From positions 20,881 to 84,880 of the forward strand of contig DEML01000094.1 of assembly GCA_002359185.1 (NCBI GenBank): a stretch of DNA of 64,000 nt. Direction: 5' to 3'. The translations under genes and the position numbers were made by a program. This stretch comes from Planctomycetaceae bacterium UBA2671 (GTDB lineage Bacteria > Planctomycetota > Planctomycetia > Planctomycetales > Planctomycetaceae). The stretch's first letter is position 1. Every line of letters starts with the position of its first letter. The notes beneath the pieces are model-generated. The model was not told where the DNA came from, searched no databases, and was given only the letters and a program-made list of their open reading frames with translations. Below, one piece after another: positions 7,591-16,822 of the stretch.

Positions 7591-7626
7591 AAGCCGAGGT
7601 GCGAGAAATCGTAACTCGGCTTTTTT
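7591..7626 (+). terminator. Rho-independent terminator at the island edge
   Basis: Perfect 8-bp stem AAGCCGAG (7591-7598) and CTCGGCTT (7615-7622) followed by a T run on the + strand. It would stop rightward transcription from the island before it enters the oppositely oriented lpxA. Confidence 0.7.
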
Positions 7627-7749
7627 CATACAAATATGTGGATTAATAGGGTTTCAATGGCACTTCTGTCTTTGATAAGGGTGCCACAAGGATAGGCTCT
7701 GGCCATCGTTTGGGATAACTGTGGTACCCCAGACTTATCCCTATGACTG

Positions 7750-8556
7750 CTAAACGACTGATTTTCGTCGATTGCTGAGTCTGCGGATTCCACGTCGGGA
7801 ATCTGCATCAAAGAATTCGACAAAGCGACGACCAGCTTCGGTGACGGCCAGTTCTCTGGCCAGATTCACGGCTCGTTCCAGCGACATACCAGATCGATAC
7901 ACTATCTTGAACAGAGCTTTGATTTCATCCCGCTCGTCTTTAGTCACGCCCGCACGCATCAATCCAATTGCATTGAGACCTGCAATCTCCCCATCGTGGT
8001 TTGTCATCGCAAAGGGAGGTATATCTTGACTGATCATGGCAACGCCGCCGACCATTGCCATTTCCCCGATACGAACGAATTGATGGATGCCGGTATTTCC
8101 AGAAATGATCGCTTTGTGACCGATCTGAACGTGCCCTCCCAGTAATGCACCGCTAATCAAGGTCACCTCGTCGGCCAGCACACAGTCGTGGGCAACGTGA
8201 GAATTCGTCATCAGGTAGCAGCGATCACCGATAACGGTGGCTTCTCCCTCGACACACGCCCGATGGATGGTGACTCCTTCCCGGATCACGCAGGCTTGTC
8301 CAATTCGACAGTAGCTTATCGCTCCGGTGAATTTGTGGTCTTGAGGGATGTCCCCGATGACGGCATGGGAATGTACCGAGCAGCCCTCCCCGATTTCCGT
8401 GTTCCCCAAAACTATTGCAGAGGGTCCGAAGTGGCAGTCTGGTCCAATGCGGGCAGGACCATCGATGACCACATTGAGTCCAATTTCGCATGACGGATGA
8501 ACAATAGCGTCCGAGTGGACGAAAGCAGTCGCATGAATTCCCATTAGATTTCTCAT
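7750..8556 (-). CDS. lpxA: UDP-N-acetylglucosamine O-acyltransferase (LpxA)
   Basis: 268 residues. LpxA transfers a 3-hydroxyacyl chain from acyl-carrier protein to UDP-GlcNAc, the first step of lipid A synthesis, in the cytoplasm. The N-terminal two-thirds is a left-handed beta-helix of hexapeptide repeats (IGLNVVIDGPARIGPDCHFG, later IGDRCYLMTNSHVAHDCV). The catalytic-His region is seen in SHVAHDC, and HQFVRIGEMAMVGG marks the last coils. The helical C-terminal part (TKDERDEIKALFKIVYR) is the family's usual end. The gene stands alone: no lpxD, fabZ or lpxB next to it. It implies an LPS-type outer membrane. Confidence 0.93.
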   Translation of the reverse strand: MRNLMGIHATAFVHSDAIVHPSCEIGLNVVIDGPARIGPDCHFGPSAIVLGNTEIGEGCSVHSHAVIGDIPQDHKFTGAISYCRIGQACVIREGVTIHRACVEGEATVIGDRCYLMTNSHVAHDCVLADEVTLISGALLGGHVQIGHKAIISGNTGIHQFVRIGEMAMVGGVAMISQDIPPFAMTNHDGEIAGLNAIGLMRAGVTKDERDEIKALFKIVYRSGMSLERAVNLARELAVTEAGRRFVEFFDADSRRGIRRLSNRRKSVV

Positions 8557-8633
8557 ATTGAGGCAGCCTGAAGATTAAGCTGCTGAGTGAAAAGCTGGAT
8601 GATCGATTAAGTCAAATGAAAAAATTTCCCTGC

Positions 8634-9062
8634 TTAGCAACGCAGGCATACAATTCCAATTTGACACAGCTTTCCAAATGAGAAATAGCGAAACGGAATT
8701 TCGTCTCGCAAGCTATCAGCCGCGACATCATTAAACTCAGGGAGGGCACTCCAGGCGAAATGAAACTGGTGCAAATCAATCTGGACAATCGACCCATAGT
8801 CCAATCTCGGAGATGCCAAGAGATGCCCAGAAGCGGAGCTTGAACCGTTTTCGGGATCATCATCGACAGGGCCATCGTCCGAGTCGTCTGGTGGATCGCA
8901 GCCGAGAAAGATGAAATCCACCTCATTGTCGTCATTGTCTGCTGCTGCTGCAGTGGGATGTATTTCTCCACTCTTGAGATTGTCACCATCGAACACAGGA
9001 AACGGAACATGCATGGTGGCTGCCACCATGTATGTCACAATTATCCTGTGTATCCAGTTCAT
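8634..9062 (-). CDS. small Asp-rich hypothetical, possibly exported
   Basis: 142 residues on the - strand, ATG at 9060-9062 with AAGGA about 12 bases upstream. The N-terminus is basic then hydrophobic (MNWIHRIIVTYMVAATMHV), which could be a weak export signal or anchor, followed by PFPVFDGDNL and a strongly acidic low-complexity stretch (DPPDDSDDGPVDDDPENG). The C-terminal half has no recognised domain. A second - strand frame (8612-9010) overlaps it; the acidic bias and N-terminal signal favour this one. No functional assignment. Confidence 0.4.
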   Translation of the reverse strand: MNWIHRIIVTYMVAATMHVPFPVFDGDNLKSGEIHPTAAAADNDDNEVDFIFLGCDPPDDSDDGPVDDDPENGSSSASGHLLASPRLDYGSIVQIDLHQFHFAWSALPEFNDVAADSLRDEIPFRYFSFGKLCQIGIVCLRC

Positions 9063-9410
9063 CTCGATGTATCCTTAGTTGAAAGTTTTCAAAACTGTCC
9101 CGGAATAATGAAAGTTGGTCAAGACCAATCTGACAGCACATTCATGCCAGTGGGTAGTTCAGAACGTGATATGATTTCAATGCAACCCAATCGGGGCTCA
9201 GCGTCCGGTTGGTGAGCCAGGATCATGAGATCGGTCTATCTGCTGATTGTCGGTGCAGGACGAACAATGCGTTGACAGCCGAAACTTATTCTCTTGGGTA
9301 TTTCTTGAAAGTCTGCAATTCAAACATGAAAAGCGATCTCTCCATATCATATGAACATTAAGTCCTGGTTGCGTTTCATGCCATTACATCGCCAAATCGC
9401 CTGAACTGCG
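9063..9410. other. gap without recognisable gene or element
   Basis: I see no credible coding frame, hairpin or repeat-family member here. It must hold the promoter of the small leftward gene at 8634-9062 and the end of the YhaN transcript. Confidence 0.5.
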
Positions 9411-12400
9411 TTAAGTCGTCGCTGCTTGCTCGCTGAGTGTAGTGACGAAAACATCTTCATTGGAAAGGCTCTTCCGGGCTATGTCGACGAGATGTTGGTG
9501 GTGTGTGAAAAATATGACCTGAGTTCGATTTGATAATTCTGCGAGCACTTCGAGACTCGCAATTGCACGTTCATCGTCGAAGTTCATTAACACGTCGTCG
9601 ACGATGAATGGAATTGACTCGTGTCGTTCGAGCCAGGTTTCCAGGCTGGCAAGTCGTAATGCAAGGTAAAGTTGATCGCAGGTGCCGTCGCTCATTCCCG
9701 ATACGGGAACCGCTTCATTACTCGAACTGCGTACGCCTGTCAGAACGGGTTCCCCTCGTTCGTTAAAATCGGCACGAAGTTCTTTGAAGCCGTTCAGAGT
9801 AATCTGACTGAAGTTATTACTGGCACGACCTAGAACCGGCCCCTGGTTCTTTTTTCGATGCTCCTCGATAGCCGCATTCAACAATGCGGCACACATTCGC
9901 AGCTTAGCGAGATCCCGCACCTGTTCCTCCAGGCGAGACGCAATGCTCTCACATTTGGCCGCGTTTTCTGAGGCCTGGAAACCTCCATCGATTTTTCGGA
10001 GCTCAATACTCTCGGCTTCGATCTGAGCAATCACTTCGTCTCGCTCTTTCCCTAAGCGTTCGATGTTCTCCGCGAGTTCGTCAATTTGAGGCTGGAGCGA
10101 ATCAATATCAACAGCCTCGGCTTCCGCCAGAAATGTTTCAAACTGACCGCCACCGCTTTGACTGCTGATTAATTCTTCAAGTTCATTAACGGAACGCTCA
10201 TGCTCTCGACGTCGTCGTGAGTTATTAGCCGCTTCGGAAAGATGTTCATAGGTGTCACAGGCTGCTTGCCGGCACATTTCGTCCAGTGAGGCTTTGAATT
10301 CGGAGATCCGCTCTGCGGCTCCCTTCAGATTCCTTTCGTGCTCGTCTCGCTGCTTAATCAATGAGGATCGCTTTTCCTGGGCGGAACGGGCGGCCATCAA
10401 TCGAGCAGATAACAATGCGACTGCGTCATCGGCCTTGACTTCAGCAAGTTCAGGAAGCGTCCGTCCAATGAGTTCGCGAACATCGGCATCAAACTCATTG
10501 GCATCGCGATCAATCCCTTCGAGCCGAACTCGATATTGATCAGAATCCTGAAATTTCTGGAACAAACGGTTTACATTGGAAAGAACGCTGTTCGCCTGGG
10601 ACGGCATTGCATCATCCTGTAGCCCCAGTGCAGCCATCTCGGCTGCCCATTTGGCCTGCCATTCGGTCAGGTCGTTTTCAGAATCTGAAAAACGGGATTC
10701 TGCATCGATCAGTTCGTTACGATTGGACTCTAAATCGTTAGTCAGCTGGTCCAGAAGATTCTCTGCCTTTTGGATTTCATCGCACTTTCCAGAAGCGAAT
10801 CGCAACAACTCGCGCAGAGAACTGTCTTCTGTAGTAGCCCCAGCATCAAAGGTAGTCAGTTCCGCTTTAATATCATGAACCATGGCTTCGACACGGGTTC
10901 TGAGTTGATTCTCCTTCATCTGTTTTGATCGAAGTTCAGCCGCAGTCTGCGAAAGAACCTGTTGTTTGCGGAGCCAGTCTCGCATCTCAAGTGGTGAAAG
11001 AGGGGTGATCGAGAGTGGTGCCCAGATTTCTTTCCATCGCGATTCCAGATCCAGAGCCTCAGCCTCCGCAATTTCGAGTTGTTGCTCAAGACTCTGAGAG
11101 TCGGTTTGTCGTTGCTCGATGTCGGCCTGGATCTTGACTTTACTGGCAACACGATCGGCGTCGGACCGCAACTGATCGGCAATTTGATCGGCTTCTTCAA
11201 CACTACGTCGGTAGGCCTCCGCAAGACTTGTCGCCGGACTGAATTTCTGGAGGAATTCCCGGACATCCGCCTCGTTTTCCTGATCTTTATTCCATGCGTT
11301 GAGGACCAACTGCCAACCCTGTTCACGGCGATTTCGAGCGGTTTCAAGTTCCTCTTCCGTGGGGACTTTCTGCCCGAGTTCGAGTTGCTTGAGTTGAGCT
11401 TCGAGTTGCTCCTGATCCCGCGTTTTTTCATTCAGTCGTTCCCGGAGCGACTTGATCAGACTTCGCTGATCTTTGAACTCTTCAGAGTATTGATCGATGG
11501 ATGCCAGAGTTGGGACTGCGAGTTTCTCCACCTCTGCGAGACTTCCCGACCACAACCCCAGTTGACTTAAAGCAACAGCCGCACTTTCCTCCAGTTCGCG
11601 AACTTCATTGATCGCGAGTTCGAGTTGGGATTCCAGGTCTCCCTCGTTTTGGATTTGGCGAACGGTACTCCGTAAGCTCTCCGTCGCTTTGGGAATCTGG
11701 ATTCCGGCCAGCTTATTATCAATACGGCTGATCTCGCTGCGGATTTTCTCACATTCCCGTCTTGTAGACTGCACACGTTCGACAAGTCCTTCCTGCTGGT
11801 TTCCGAGGTTCTGGATACGAACCGTTTTATCTGTCGGGAGACGGAGTTCTTCAATGATCGACAAATCGGGAGCCCGGCCGAGTTCACGTAGAATTTCTTT
11901 GGCTTCGTTTTCTGCCAGTTCTCGCGACGTTTCCAGTTTCGGTCGATCCGACATCGCTTTTCGATAGCCACCCAGGCGGTCACGCAGCGATTCGGTTGCC
12001 TCGGATTCCTGCAGCAATTTCTCCGGAACAACCAGCTCTTCCAGTTCATTTTCGAGTTTTTTAAGACTCACTTCCGCATCTGCTTTTTGTTGCTCAGCGG
12101 TTCGCAATTCAATCAGGATCTCGTTGCTTTTATTTTCAAAATCATCCGCCAGGAGTGGAGCGTCGTTGAGTTGAGCGAGATCTTCTTTGGCTTTCTTCCA
12201 CTTGCCGATGGAAGAAATCGCATCGCGAATTCTTGTCAGTCGATTCTGCTCCCTGCGATCCTTCCCGATCCGCTCATCGAGGCTGTCTTTACGTACGTTT
12301 GCCACGCGGAGGTTGTCGTCGTGTCGTTTCCAGGTCTCCACCGAAACCTGGGCCTGCTTGACGGCACTAGTTCCGTTCTGAAACTCTTTAATGTCCGTCG

Positions 12401-12950
12401 CAATGGTTCCCGTCCGCCCGGATTTTTTAAGCAGGACATCCATTTCTTCCTGGAGTATTGTCTGGACCGCCTGTAAATCTGCCAGTCCGGCTCCAGCCGC
12501 AAACAGTAACTCCCCAATTCGTCCACCCCCCTGAACGATCTCTTCACCACCACGCCTGAGACGCTCGTGATCGATGCCGAACATCATGTGAAACAGATCA
12601 CGATCAACATCGCCCAGCAAGCGGGTTAGTTCAATGTCATCTACTGGAGTGGAGTCGTCTCCATTAAACAGTGAATTCTTGGTAGCCTTTCTTCGTACGA
12701 TTTCCAGAATCGAACCGTCGCTGTGCTGCAATAGAGCTCCGATCCGCAATCGAGGATAGGGATGCAGGAAATTATCTGGGGTTCGCGAATGAATCCCATA
12801 AAGAAGATCTGTAATGGCCCGCAGCGAAGAACTTTTACCGGCTTCATTCGGGCCATACACGATGTGCAGTCCATGGTTGCCAGCTGAGAGGTCAAGCTCG
12901 GCATTGGTGAATGGGCCAAAGGCGGTGAGGTTTAGTTTGAGGATTTTCAT
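9411..12950 (-). CDS. YhaN-like SMC/SbcC-type ATPase
   Basis: 1179 residues. Walker A GPNEAGKS is at residues 33-40 and the Walker B region FIVDDVLMNFDDER lies near 1115-1128, with long Glu/Lys/Leu-rich coiled coil between. The HTHH (FFTHHQHLVD) after Walker B is usual for SbcC/Rad50-like heads. The length is somewhat over the E. coli SbcC size. It overlaps the upstream metallophosphoesterase gene by 4 bases (ATGA), the normal YhaO-YhaN arrangement. By analogy with SbcCD/Mre11-Rad50 the pair would process DNA ends or hairpins, which is relevant in a genome so rich in inverted repeats. Cytoplasmic; no export signal. Confidence 0.85.
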   Translation of the reverse strand: MKILKLNLTAFGPFTNAELDLSAGNHGLHIVYGPNEAGKSSSLRAITDLLYGIHSRTPDNFLHPYPRLRIGALLQHSDGSILEIVRRKATKNSLFNGDDSTPVDDIELTRLLGDVDRDLFHMMFGIDHERLRRGGEEIVQGGGRIGELLFAAGAGLADLQAVQTILQEEMDVLLKKSGRTGTIATDIKEFQNGTSAVKQAQVSVETWKRHDDNLRVANVRKDSLDERIGKDRREQNRLTRIRDAISSIGKWKKAKEDLAQLNDAPLLADDFENKSNEILIELRTAEQQKADAEVSLKKLENELEELVVPEKLLQESEATESLRDRLGGYRKAMSDRPKLETSRELAENEAKEILRELGRAPDLSIIEELRLPTDKTVRIQNLGNQQEGLVERVQSTRRECEKIRSEISRIDNKLAGIQIPKATESLRSTVRQIQNEGDLESQLELAINEVRELEESAAVALSQLGLWSGSLAEVEKLAVPTLASIDQYSEEFKDQRSLIKSLRERLNEKTRDQEQLEAQLKQLELGQKVPTEEELETARNRREQGWQLVLNAWNKDQENEADVREFLQKFSPATSLAEAYRRSVEEADQIADQLRSDADRVASKVKIQADIEQRQTDSQSLEQQLEIAEAEALDLESRWKEIWAPLSITPLSPLEMRDWLRKQQVLSQTAAELRSKQMKENQLRTRVEAMVHDIKAELTTFDAGATTEDSSLRELLRFASGKCDEIQKAENLLDQLTNDLESNRNELIDAESRFSDSENDLTEWQAKWAAEMAALGLQDDAMPSQANSVLSNVNRLFQKFQDSDQYRVRLEGIDRDANEFDADVRELIGRTLPELAEVKADDAVALLSARLMAARSAQEKRSSLIKQRDEHERNLKGAAERISEFKASLDEMCRQAACDTYEHLSEAANNSRRRREHERSVNELEELISSQSGGGQFETFLAEAEAVDIDSLQPQIDELAENIERLGKERDEVIAQIEAESIELRKIDGGFQASENAAKCESIASRLEEQVRDLAKLRMCAALLNAAIEEHRKKNQGPVLGRASNNFSQITLNGFKELRADFNERGEPVLTGVRSSSNEAVPVSGMSDGTCDQLYLALRLASLETWLERHESIPFIVDDVLMNFDDERAIASLEVLAELSNRTQVIFFTHHQHLVDIARKSLSNEDVFVTTLSEQAATT

Positions 12951-14206
12951 TCTTCACCCTCCGAACCTGCAAGTCGACTCAGCAACAGAGGTTCGGCTTC
13001 GGCCAGAATTTCCCTGAGCCACTCGGGATCCTCAGGTCTGGCGAGCGTCTTGAGTTCTGCGGGCAACTTCTTCACGACATCGGCAAAATCAAAATCCAGT
13101 TCCGAGAGCCTGCCTGGATCCTTTTGAGCCTGATCAAATAGAGACGTGAGTTCACCAATCGCATCATCGGGAATGTTGCCGGGAGTCGATTTCGATGTTG
13201 GAGAGGACGTTCGCAATTTGACTTTTTCGATCCAGACATCCCCCTTTCCAACATCAATCGCGAGAGAGCGGATTTCATTTGTCCAATGATGCTTGCGGGC
13301 GTGCAGGTCTCGATGGGCGGATGTCTCCCCGGTCAGTTCAACTCTCAGTGCCAGAAAACGCCCCGCTGCGTTGCCATGACAGGACTCGATCTGTGTCGCG
13401 ATGAGATCCAGTATTTCATCAACACCCTGGCACTGACTGACATCGATACTGGCGATGTCCCAACGTAAGACATCCAGCGCCCGAAAGTCCGTTTGCGTTG
13501 ACTGATCGTCGTTCACTGTGACCAGCAGGCAACCTTTGGCACCGGTCTCCCTGATATGACGGCCCTGGATGTTTCCCGAAAATGCAATGAGGGGATGCTC
13601 CGAAAGGATTTCCCGGTTATGGATATGACCGAGTGCCCAGTAGTTGTACGCTTTGGCTTTCAAACCTTCGAGAGAGCAGGGGGCATACCGGTCATGACCT
13701 TCTCGACCGGTCGCACAGGTGTGAAGGATGCCTACATTATAATAGCCGGAGACTGCAAGCGGATAGCCTTCGGAAAGGTCATCGTAGACCGCAGCGGTGG
13801 GGAAGCTTTGCCCGTGGATTGCAACGTCCAGCTCGGGAATCAAAGCGGTTTCCGGTGCGTCGGCTGAAAAGAAGGTCACGTTTTCCGGCAGCCGCAGTGT
13901 GCGAGTCATCCGATTGGCAGCATCGTGATTGCCGGAAATCAGATAGAGCGGGATCTCCGCCTCCCGAAGACGCCGAACCTGATCGACAAAATACAAGCCG
14001 GTGTTGTAGTCTCGCCAGTCGCCATCGTAAATGTCGCCCGCAATCACGACAAAGGCAACCTGCTGATCGATCGCCAGATCCACAAGATTTGCCAACGCCC
14101 GGCGAGCCGCGGCACGAATCTCATCGACAGGAGCACCCTCATATTGTTCGAGACCACGTAACGGACTATCCAGGTGGATGTCAGCCGCATGGATGAATTT
14201 GAACAT
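12947..14206 (-). CDS. YhaO-like DNA-repair metallophosphoesterase (SbcD/Mre11 type)
   Basis: 419 residues. The calcineurin-like phosphoesterase motifs are in order: HAADIHLDSP at 6-15, AGDIYDG near 56-62, GNHD near 93-96, a HT near the middle and GHIHN about 30 residues on. All two-metal ligands are present. The C-terminal third is the variable capping region of SbcD-type enzymes. It heads a two-gene operon with the YhaN-like ATPase. In the family this subunit supplies 3'-5' exo and hairpin endonuclease activity gated by the ATPase. Confidence 0.87.
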   Translation of the reverse strand: MFKFIHAADIHLDSPLRGLEQYEGAPVDEIRAAARRALANLVDLAIDQQVAFVVIAGDIYDGDWRDYNTGLYFVDQVRRLREAEIPLYLISGNHDAANRMTRTLRLPENVTFFSADAPETALIPELDVAIHGQSFPTAAVYDDLSEGYPLAVSGYYNVGILHTCATGREGHDRYAPCSLEGLKAKAYNYWALGHIHNREILSEHPLIAFSGNIQGRHIRETGAKGCLLVTVNDDQSTQTDFRALDVLRWDIASIDVSQCQGVDEILDLIATQIESCHGNAAGRFLALRVELTGETSAHRDLHARKHHWTNEIRSLAIDVGKGDVWIEKVKLRTSSPTSKSTPGNIPDDAIGELTSLFDQAQKDPGRLSELDFDFADVVKKLPAELKTLARPEDPEWLREILAEAEPLLLSRLAGSEGEE

Positions 14207-14426
14207 TCAATCGCCTCTCACTCATTACTTTATCATTCCTGCCACCACATCAGATGGCTTTTTATTCAGCATCAGCGTATTGCAAAACTACAGTATGGAG
14301 AATGTCGTGATCTGTCTACCGAGAACCGTCTTTTGACATACACCACTGCTGGCTTGGCTAGAAGATACAGTAGAATGCGTTAAAACCTGTTGTTTATACA
14401 CAATTCTGTTTGATTTCCCTGTAGAT

Positions 14427-14494
14427 GTAGGTCAAGCACTGCCTGACGACAAACGAGGTGGCTCGCACATTTCGTCAGGCAGTGCTTGACCTAC
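14427..14494. repeat. family A inverted repeat, complete copy
   Basis: Two perfect 23-bp arms (14427-14449 and 14472-14494) that open with GTAGGTCAAGCACTGCCTGA and close with its complement, around a 22-bp loop. Partial copies of the same family are at 24933, 28404, 48605 and 62703. The surrounding gap 14207-14635 holds no gene. A hairpin this long could also end transcripts, but there is no T run. Confidence 0.8.
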
Positions 14495-14635
14495 AATGCT
14501 GAGACATACCGATCTTGATCAACCCGATCTTGATCAACCATCCTGTACGAATTGACATTCGCATGATGGCAGAATAGGCTGTGCCCCTCTCAGTAGTAAT
14601 TGAATTCAGTAAATCTATGTCATCAGGTTACACTC

Positions 14636-15568
14636 ATGTTTGTGATGGACAATCGTAAATTTGTTCTCGAATCATTTGATTCTGAGGACGAACTTGAACA
14701 AGTAGTTATCTCTAATGCTGAGCATATTTTTGGACCATCTTCAATTTATCTGCCGAAGTCTTTAATACGAACTGTCGATGGAGCAGGTACTATCCCGGAC
14801 GGGTATGCAATAGATCTGGAAGGCAAATGCTGGTATCTCGTGGAAGCGGAGATCAGCAAGCACAGTGTCTGGAGTCATATTGCACCCCAGGTGGCTAAGC
14901 AAATTATTGCTGCTAACAATCCAGCGACAAAGCTGAAGCTTATTGATACGGTTATCAATCGAGTGCGAGATGATGAGTCGTTGCAGGAAAAGTTTGCTGA
15001 TCAGAATATCGATCCGATCGATTACCGTCATGTATTAGGTGAAATCATTGCCTCAAATCCCATCATTGGGATGCCAATCGATTCAGTTAAGAATGATTTA
15101 CGGGAATGGGCAGCAACATTAAAAGTAGATGTACGTTTATGGATAGTGCAGAAGTACGTTGAATTTAATAATCCGACCAACATCGCTTATAAAATCCCAG
15201 ATGAATTCAGCCCTATAATGACGACTCAGACTGTTGAGGATCCTGTAATTGACAGATCAACTTACAACGTCACAATTTCTGATCTACTCGATGAAGGTTT
15301 TATTGAATATGGGCAGAAATTCCAGATGCCTTACAAACCACGCAATGGAGAGCAGAAAGTATATTACGCCGAGGTACTCGAAGATGGCTCTCTTGATGTT
15401 TTGGGACGTAAGTTTTCAGCACTCAGTTACGCAGCTTTGTTTGGCATACAAGACTCTGGGAGTACACGCACCAGCGTAAATGGTTGGCATGTCTGGAAGT
15501 TAGAAGATGGTCGCACACTCAATGAGATAAGAGAAAATTATCTAGAACACATAAATCCAGATAGCTGA
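14636..15568 (+). CDS. PD-(D/E)XK-like nuclease fused to a RAMA domain (putative modification-dependent restriction enzyme)
   Basis: 310 residues from ATG 14636; an ATG at 14645 and a TTG at 14600 are alternatives, none with a strong ribosome site. The N-terminal half has an alpha/beta core with IPDGYAID, then WYLVEAEISKHS and HIAPQVAKQI: the spacing of a restriction-fold nuclease, with Glu-x-Glu where Lys is usual. The C-terminal 90 residues (ISDLLDEGFIEYGQKF, YYAEVLEDGSLDVLG, SALSYAA, NGWHVWKLEDGRTL) match the RAMA domain, which is found next to methylases and in restriction-like proteins and is thought to read modified DNA. No partner methylase is next to it, as in type IV systems. AT-rich codon use suggests acquisition. 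Function inferred. Confidence 0.7.
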   Translation: MFVMDNRKFVLESFDSEDELEQVVISNAEHIFGPSSIYLPKSLIRTVDGAGTIPDGYAIDLEGKCWYLVEAEISKHSVWSHIAPQVAKQIIAANNPATKLKLIDTVINRVRDDESLQEKFADQNIDPIDYRHVLGEIIASNPIIGMPIDSVKNDLREWAATLKVDVRLWIVQKYVEFNNPTNIAYKIPDEFSPIMTTQTVEDPVIDRSTYNVTISDLLDEGFIEYGQKFQMPYKPRNGEQKVYYAEVLEDGSLDVLGRKFSALSYAALFGIQDSGSTRTSVNGWHVWKLEDGRTLNEIRENYLEHINPDS

Positions 15569-15720
15569 TTGATTTAAACTTCCCTCGCCGTCAGTTTTGC
15601 ATCCCGTTCCGCATTGAACTGGGTGCTCTCTCCACGCTTGTCGTGGATATGCTTAACGCGATCTTCCCGTTAGGCAAGCACTTAAAAGAACGATTTCTAA
15701 ATTGGATTTCACCCACATTG

Positions 15721-15744
15721 CATGCTCACACAAGTGTGAGCATG
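15721..15744. promoter_or_regulatory. perfect 11-bp inverted repeat with 2-base spacer
   Basis: CATGCTCACAC, AA, GTGTGAGCATG. It lies about 120 bases upstream of the secreted propeller gene at 15863. Size and symmetry suit a dimeric repressor operator, but the site could equally be a small dispersed repeat. Confidence 0.35.
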
Positions 15745-15862
15745 GCACTCAGTTCGACATGAGCTTACCAGGCTTGGTTTGTACGATGAGTGCCTCAAAC
15801 GTTATGGTAATTCAAAGAGAACTCTGGAAATTAATATTGGAAATACTCTGGAAATCGATCTT

Positions 15863-16798
15863 ATGAAATGCCGATTATTGATAGCCGATTTGTTTATCCT
15901 GGCGGCTCTCCTGTTTGTTTCGTGTTCGTCGAGCTTAGTGGCCGATGAACTGTTTCCAGCTGAATTGGTGAACTTCACTGCGTATCAGAAGAATCCCGTT
16001 TTTGCGGGAACGGCAGCTGAAACGTGGGACGATAAAATTCGAGAGCGCGGCTGCATTTTGCAGCACGGGGGGAAATGGCATTTATGGTATACCGGATATA
16101 ACGACGAGCGAGCCGAGAAGAAGATGCTCGGTTATGCAACCTCACCGGACGGCCTGACATGGAAGCGGTATTCAGAAAATCCGATCTTCGATCAAGTGTG
16201 GACCGAAGATGTCCAGGTCGTGCGTCATGAGGACACATTTTACATGGTTGCTGAAGGCCTCGGCGACATTCCGCACATGTTGACTTCCCCAGACGGAATC
16301 CACTGGACTGAACGGGGCAGGCTCGATGTCCGAAACACCGACGGTTCACCGCTGTCTCCGGGACCTTATGGCACGCCGACTTTGTGGATCGAAGATGAAA
16401 CGTGTTACCTGTTTTACGAGCGCGGAGACCGCGGCGTCTGGCTGGCAAAATCGACGGACAAGACAATTTGGAAAAACGTTCAGGACAACCCTGTTATTGA
16501 ACGAGGCCCCGATGAGTACGATCGTCATGCGATCGCGCTGAATCAGGTCTTTCGTTACGGTGGCCGATATTACGGCGTTTATCACGGCAATGGCGATCCG
16601 AACTGGAAAGGGCCCTGGACGACCTGTCTTGCCGTCTCGGATGATCTGGTGATTTGGAAAAAATACCCCGGCAACCCGATCATCAGCACCAACAACTCAA
16701 GTGGTCAGATGATTCACGACGGCGAGCAGTATCGGCTCTACACAATGCACCCGGACGTTCGAGTCTATTACCCGAGTAAAGCGAAGTTTGATGAATAA
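15863..16798 (+). CDS. secreted five-bladed-propeller, glycosidase-like protein
   Basis: 311 residues from ATG 15863. This start gives a clean signal peptide: MKCRLL, a hydrophobic core, then LFVSCSSSLVADELF; the Cys fits either a lipobox or an ordinary signal. The mature part repeats the W/Y-rich pattern of GH43/GH32/GH130-like propellers: WHLWYTGYNDERAEKKMLGY with SPDGLTWKR, FYMVAEG with SPDGIHWTERG, YLFYERGD, then GRYYGVYHGNGDP. Such proteins cut or bind plant and algal glycans outside the cytoplasm. Catalytic acids cannot be fixed by eye, so binding without hydrolysis is possible. Monocistronic. Confidence 0.65.
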   Translation: MKCRLLIADLFILAALLFVSCSSSLVADELFPAELVNFTAYQKNPVFAGTAAETWDDKIRERGCILQHGGKWHLWYTGYNDERAEKKMLGYATSPDGLTWKRYSENPIFDQVWTEDVQVVRHEDTFYMVAEGLGDIPHMLTSPDGIHWTERGRLDVRNTDGSPLSPGPYGTPTLWIEDETCYLFYERGDRGVWLAKSTDKTIWKNVQDNPVIERGPDEYDRHAIALNQVFRYGGRYYGVYHGNGDPNWKGPWTTCLAVSDDLVIWKKYPGNPIISTNNSSGQMIHDGEQYRLYTMHPDVRVYYPSKAKFDE

Positions 16799-16822
16799 TG
16801 ACAGCTTCAATATTGTAATGCA

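Noticed and set aside
7396..7614. 72-codon + strand frame at the island edge
   Set aside because: It runs through the repeat cluster and terminator, has no family resemblance, and ends in the Pro-rich translation of a C run.
8612..9010. 132-codon - strand frame overlapping the Asp-rich small gene
   Set aside because: Less coherent composition (Met/Ser-rich, no signal) than the frame at 8634-9062.
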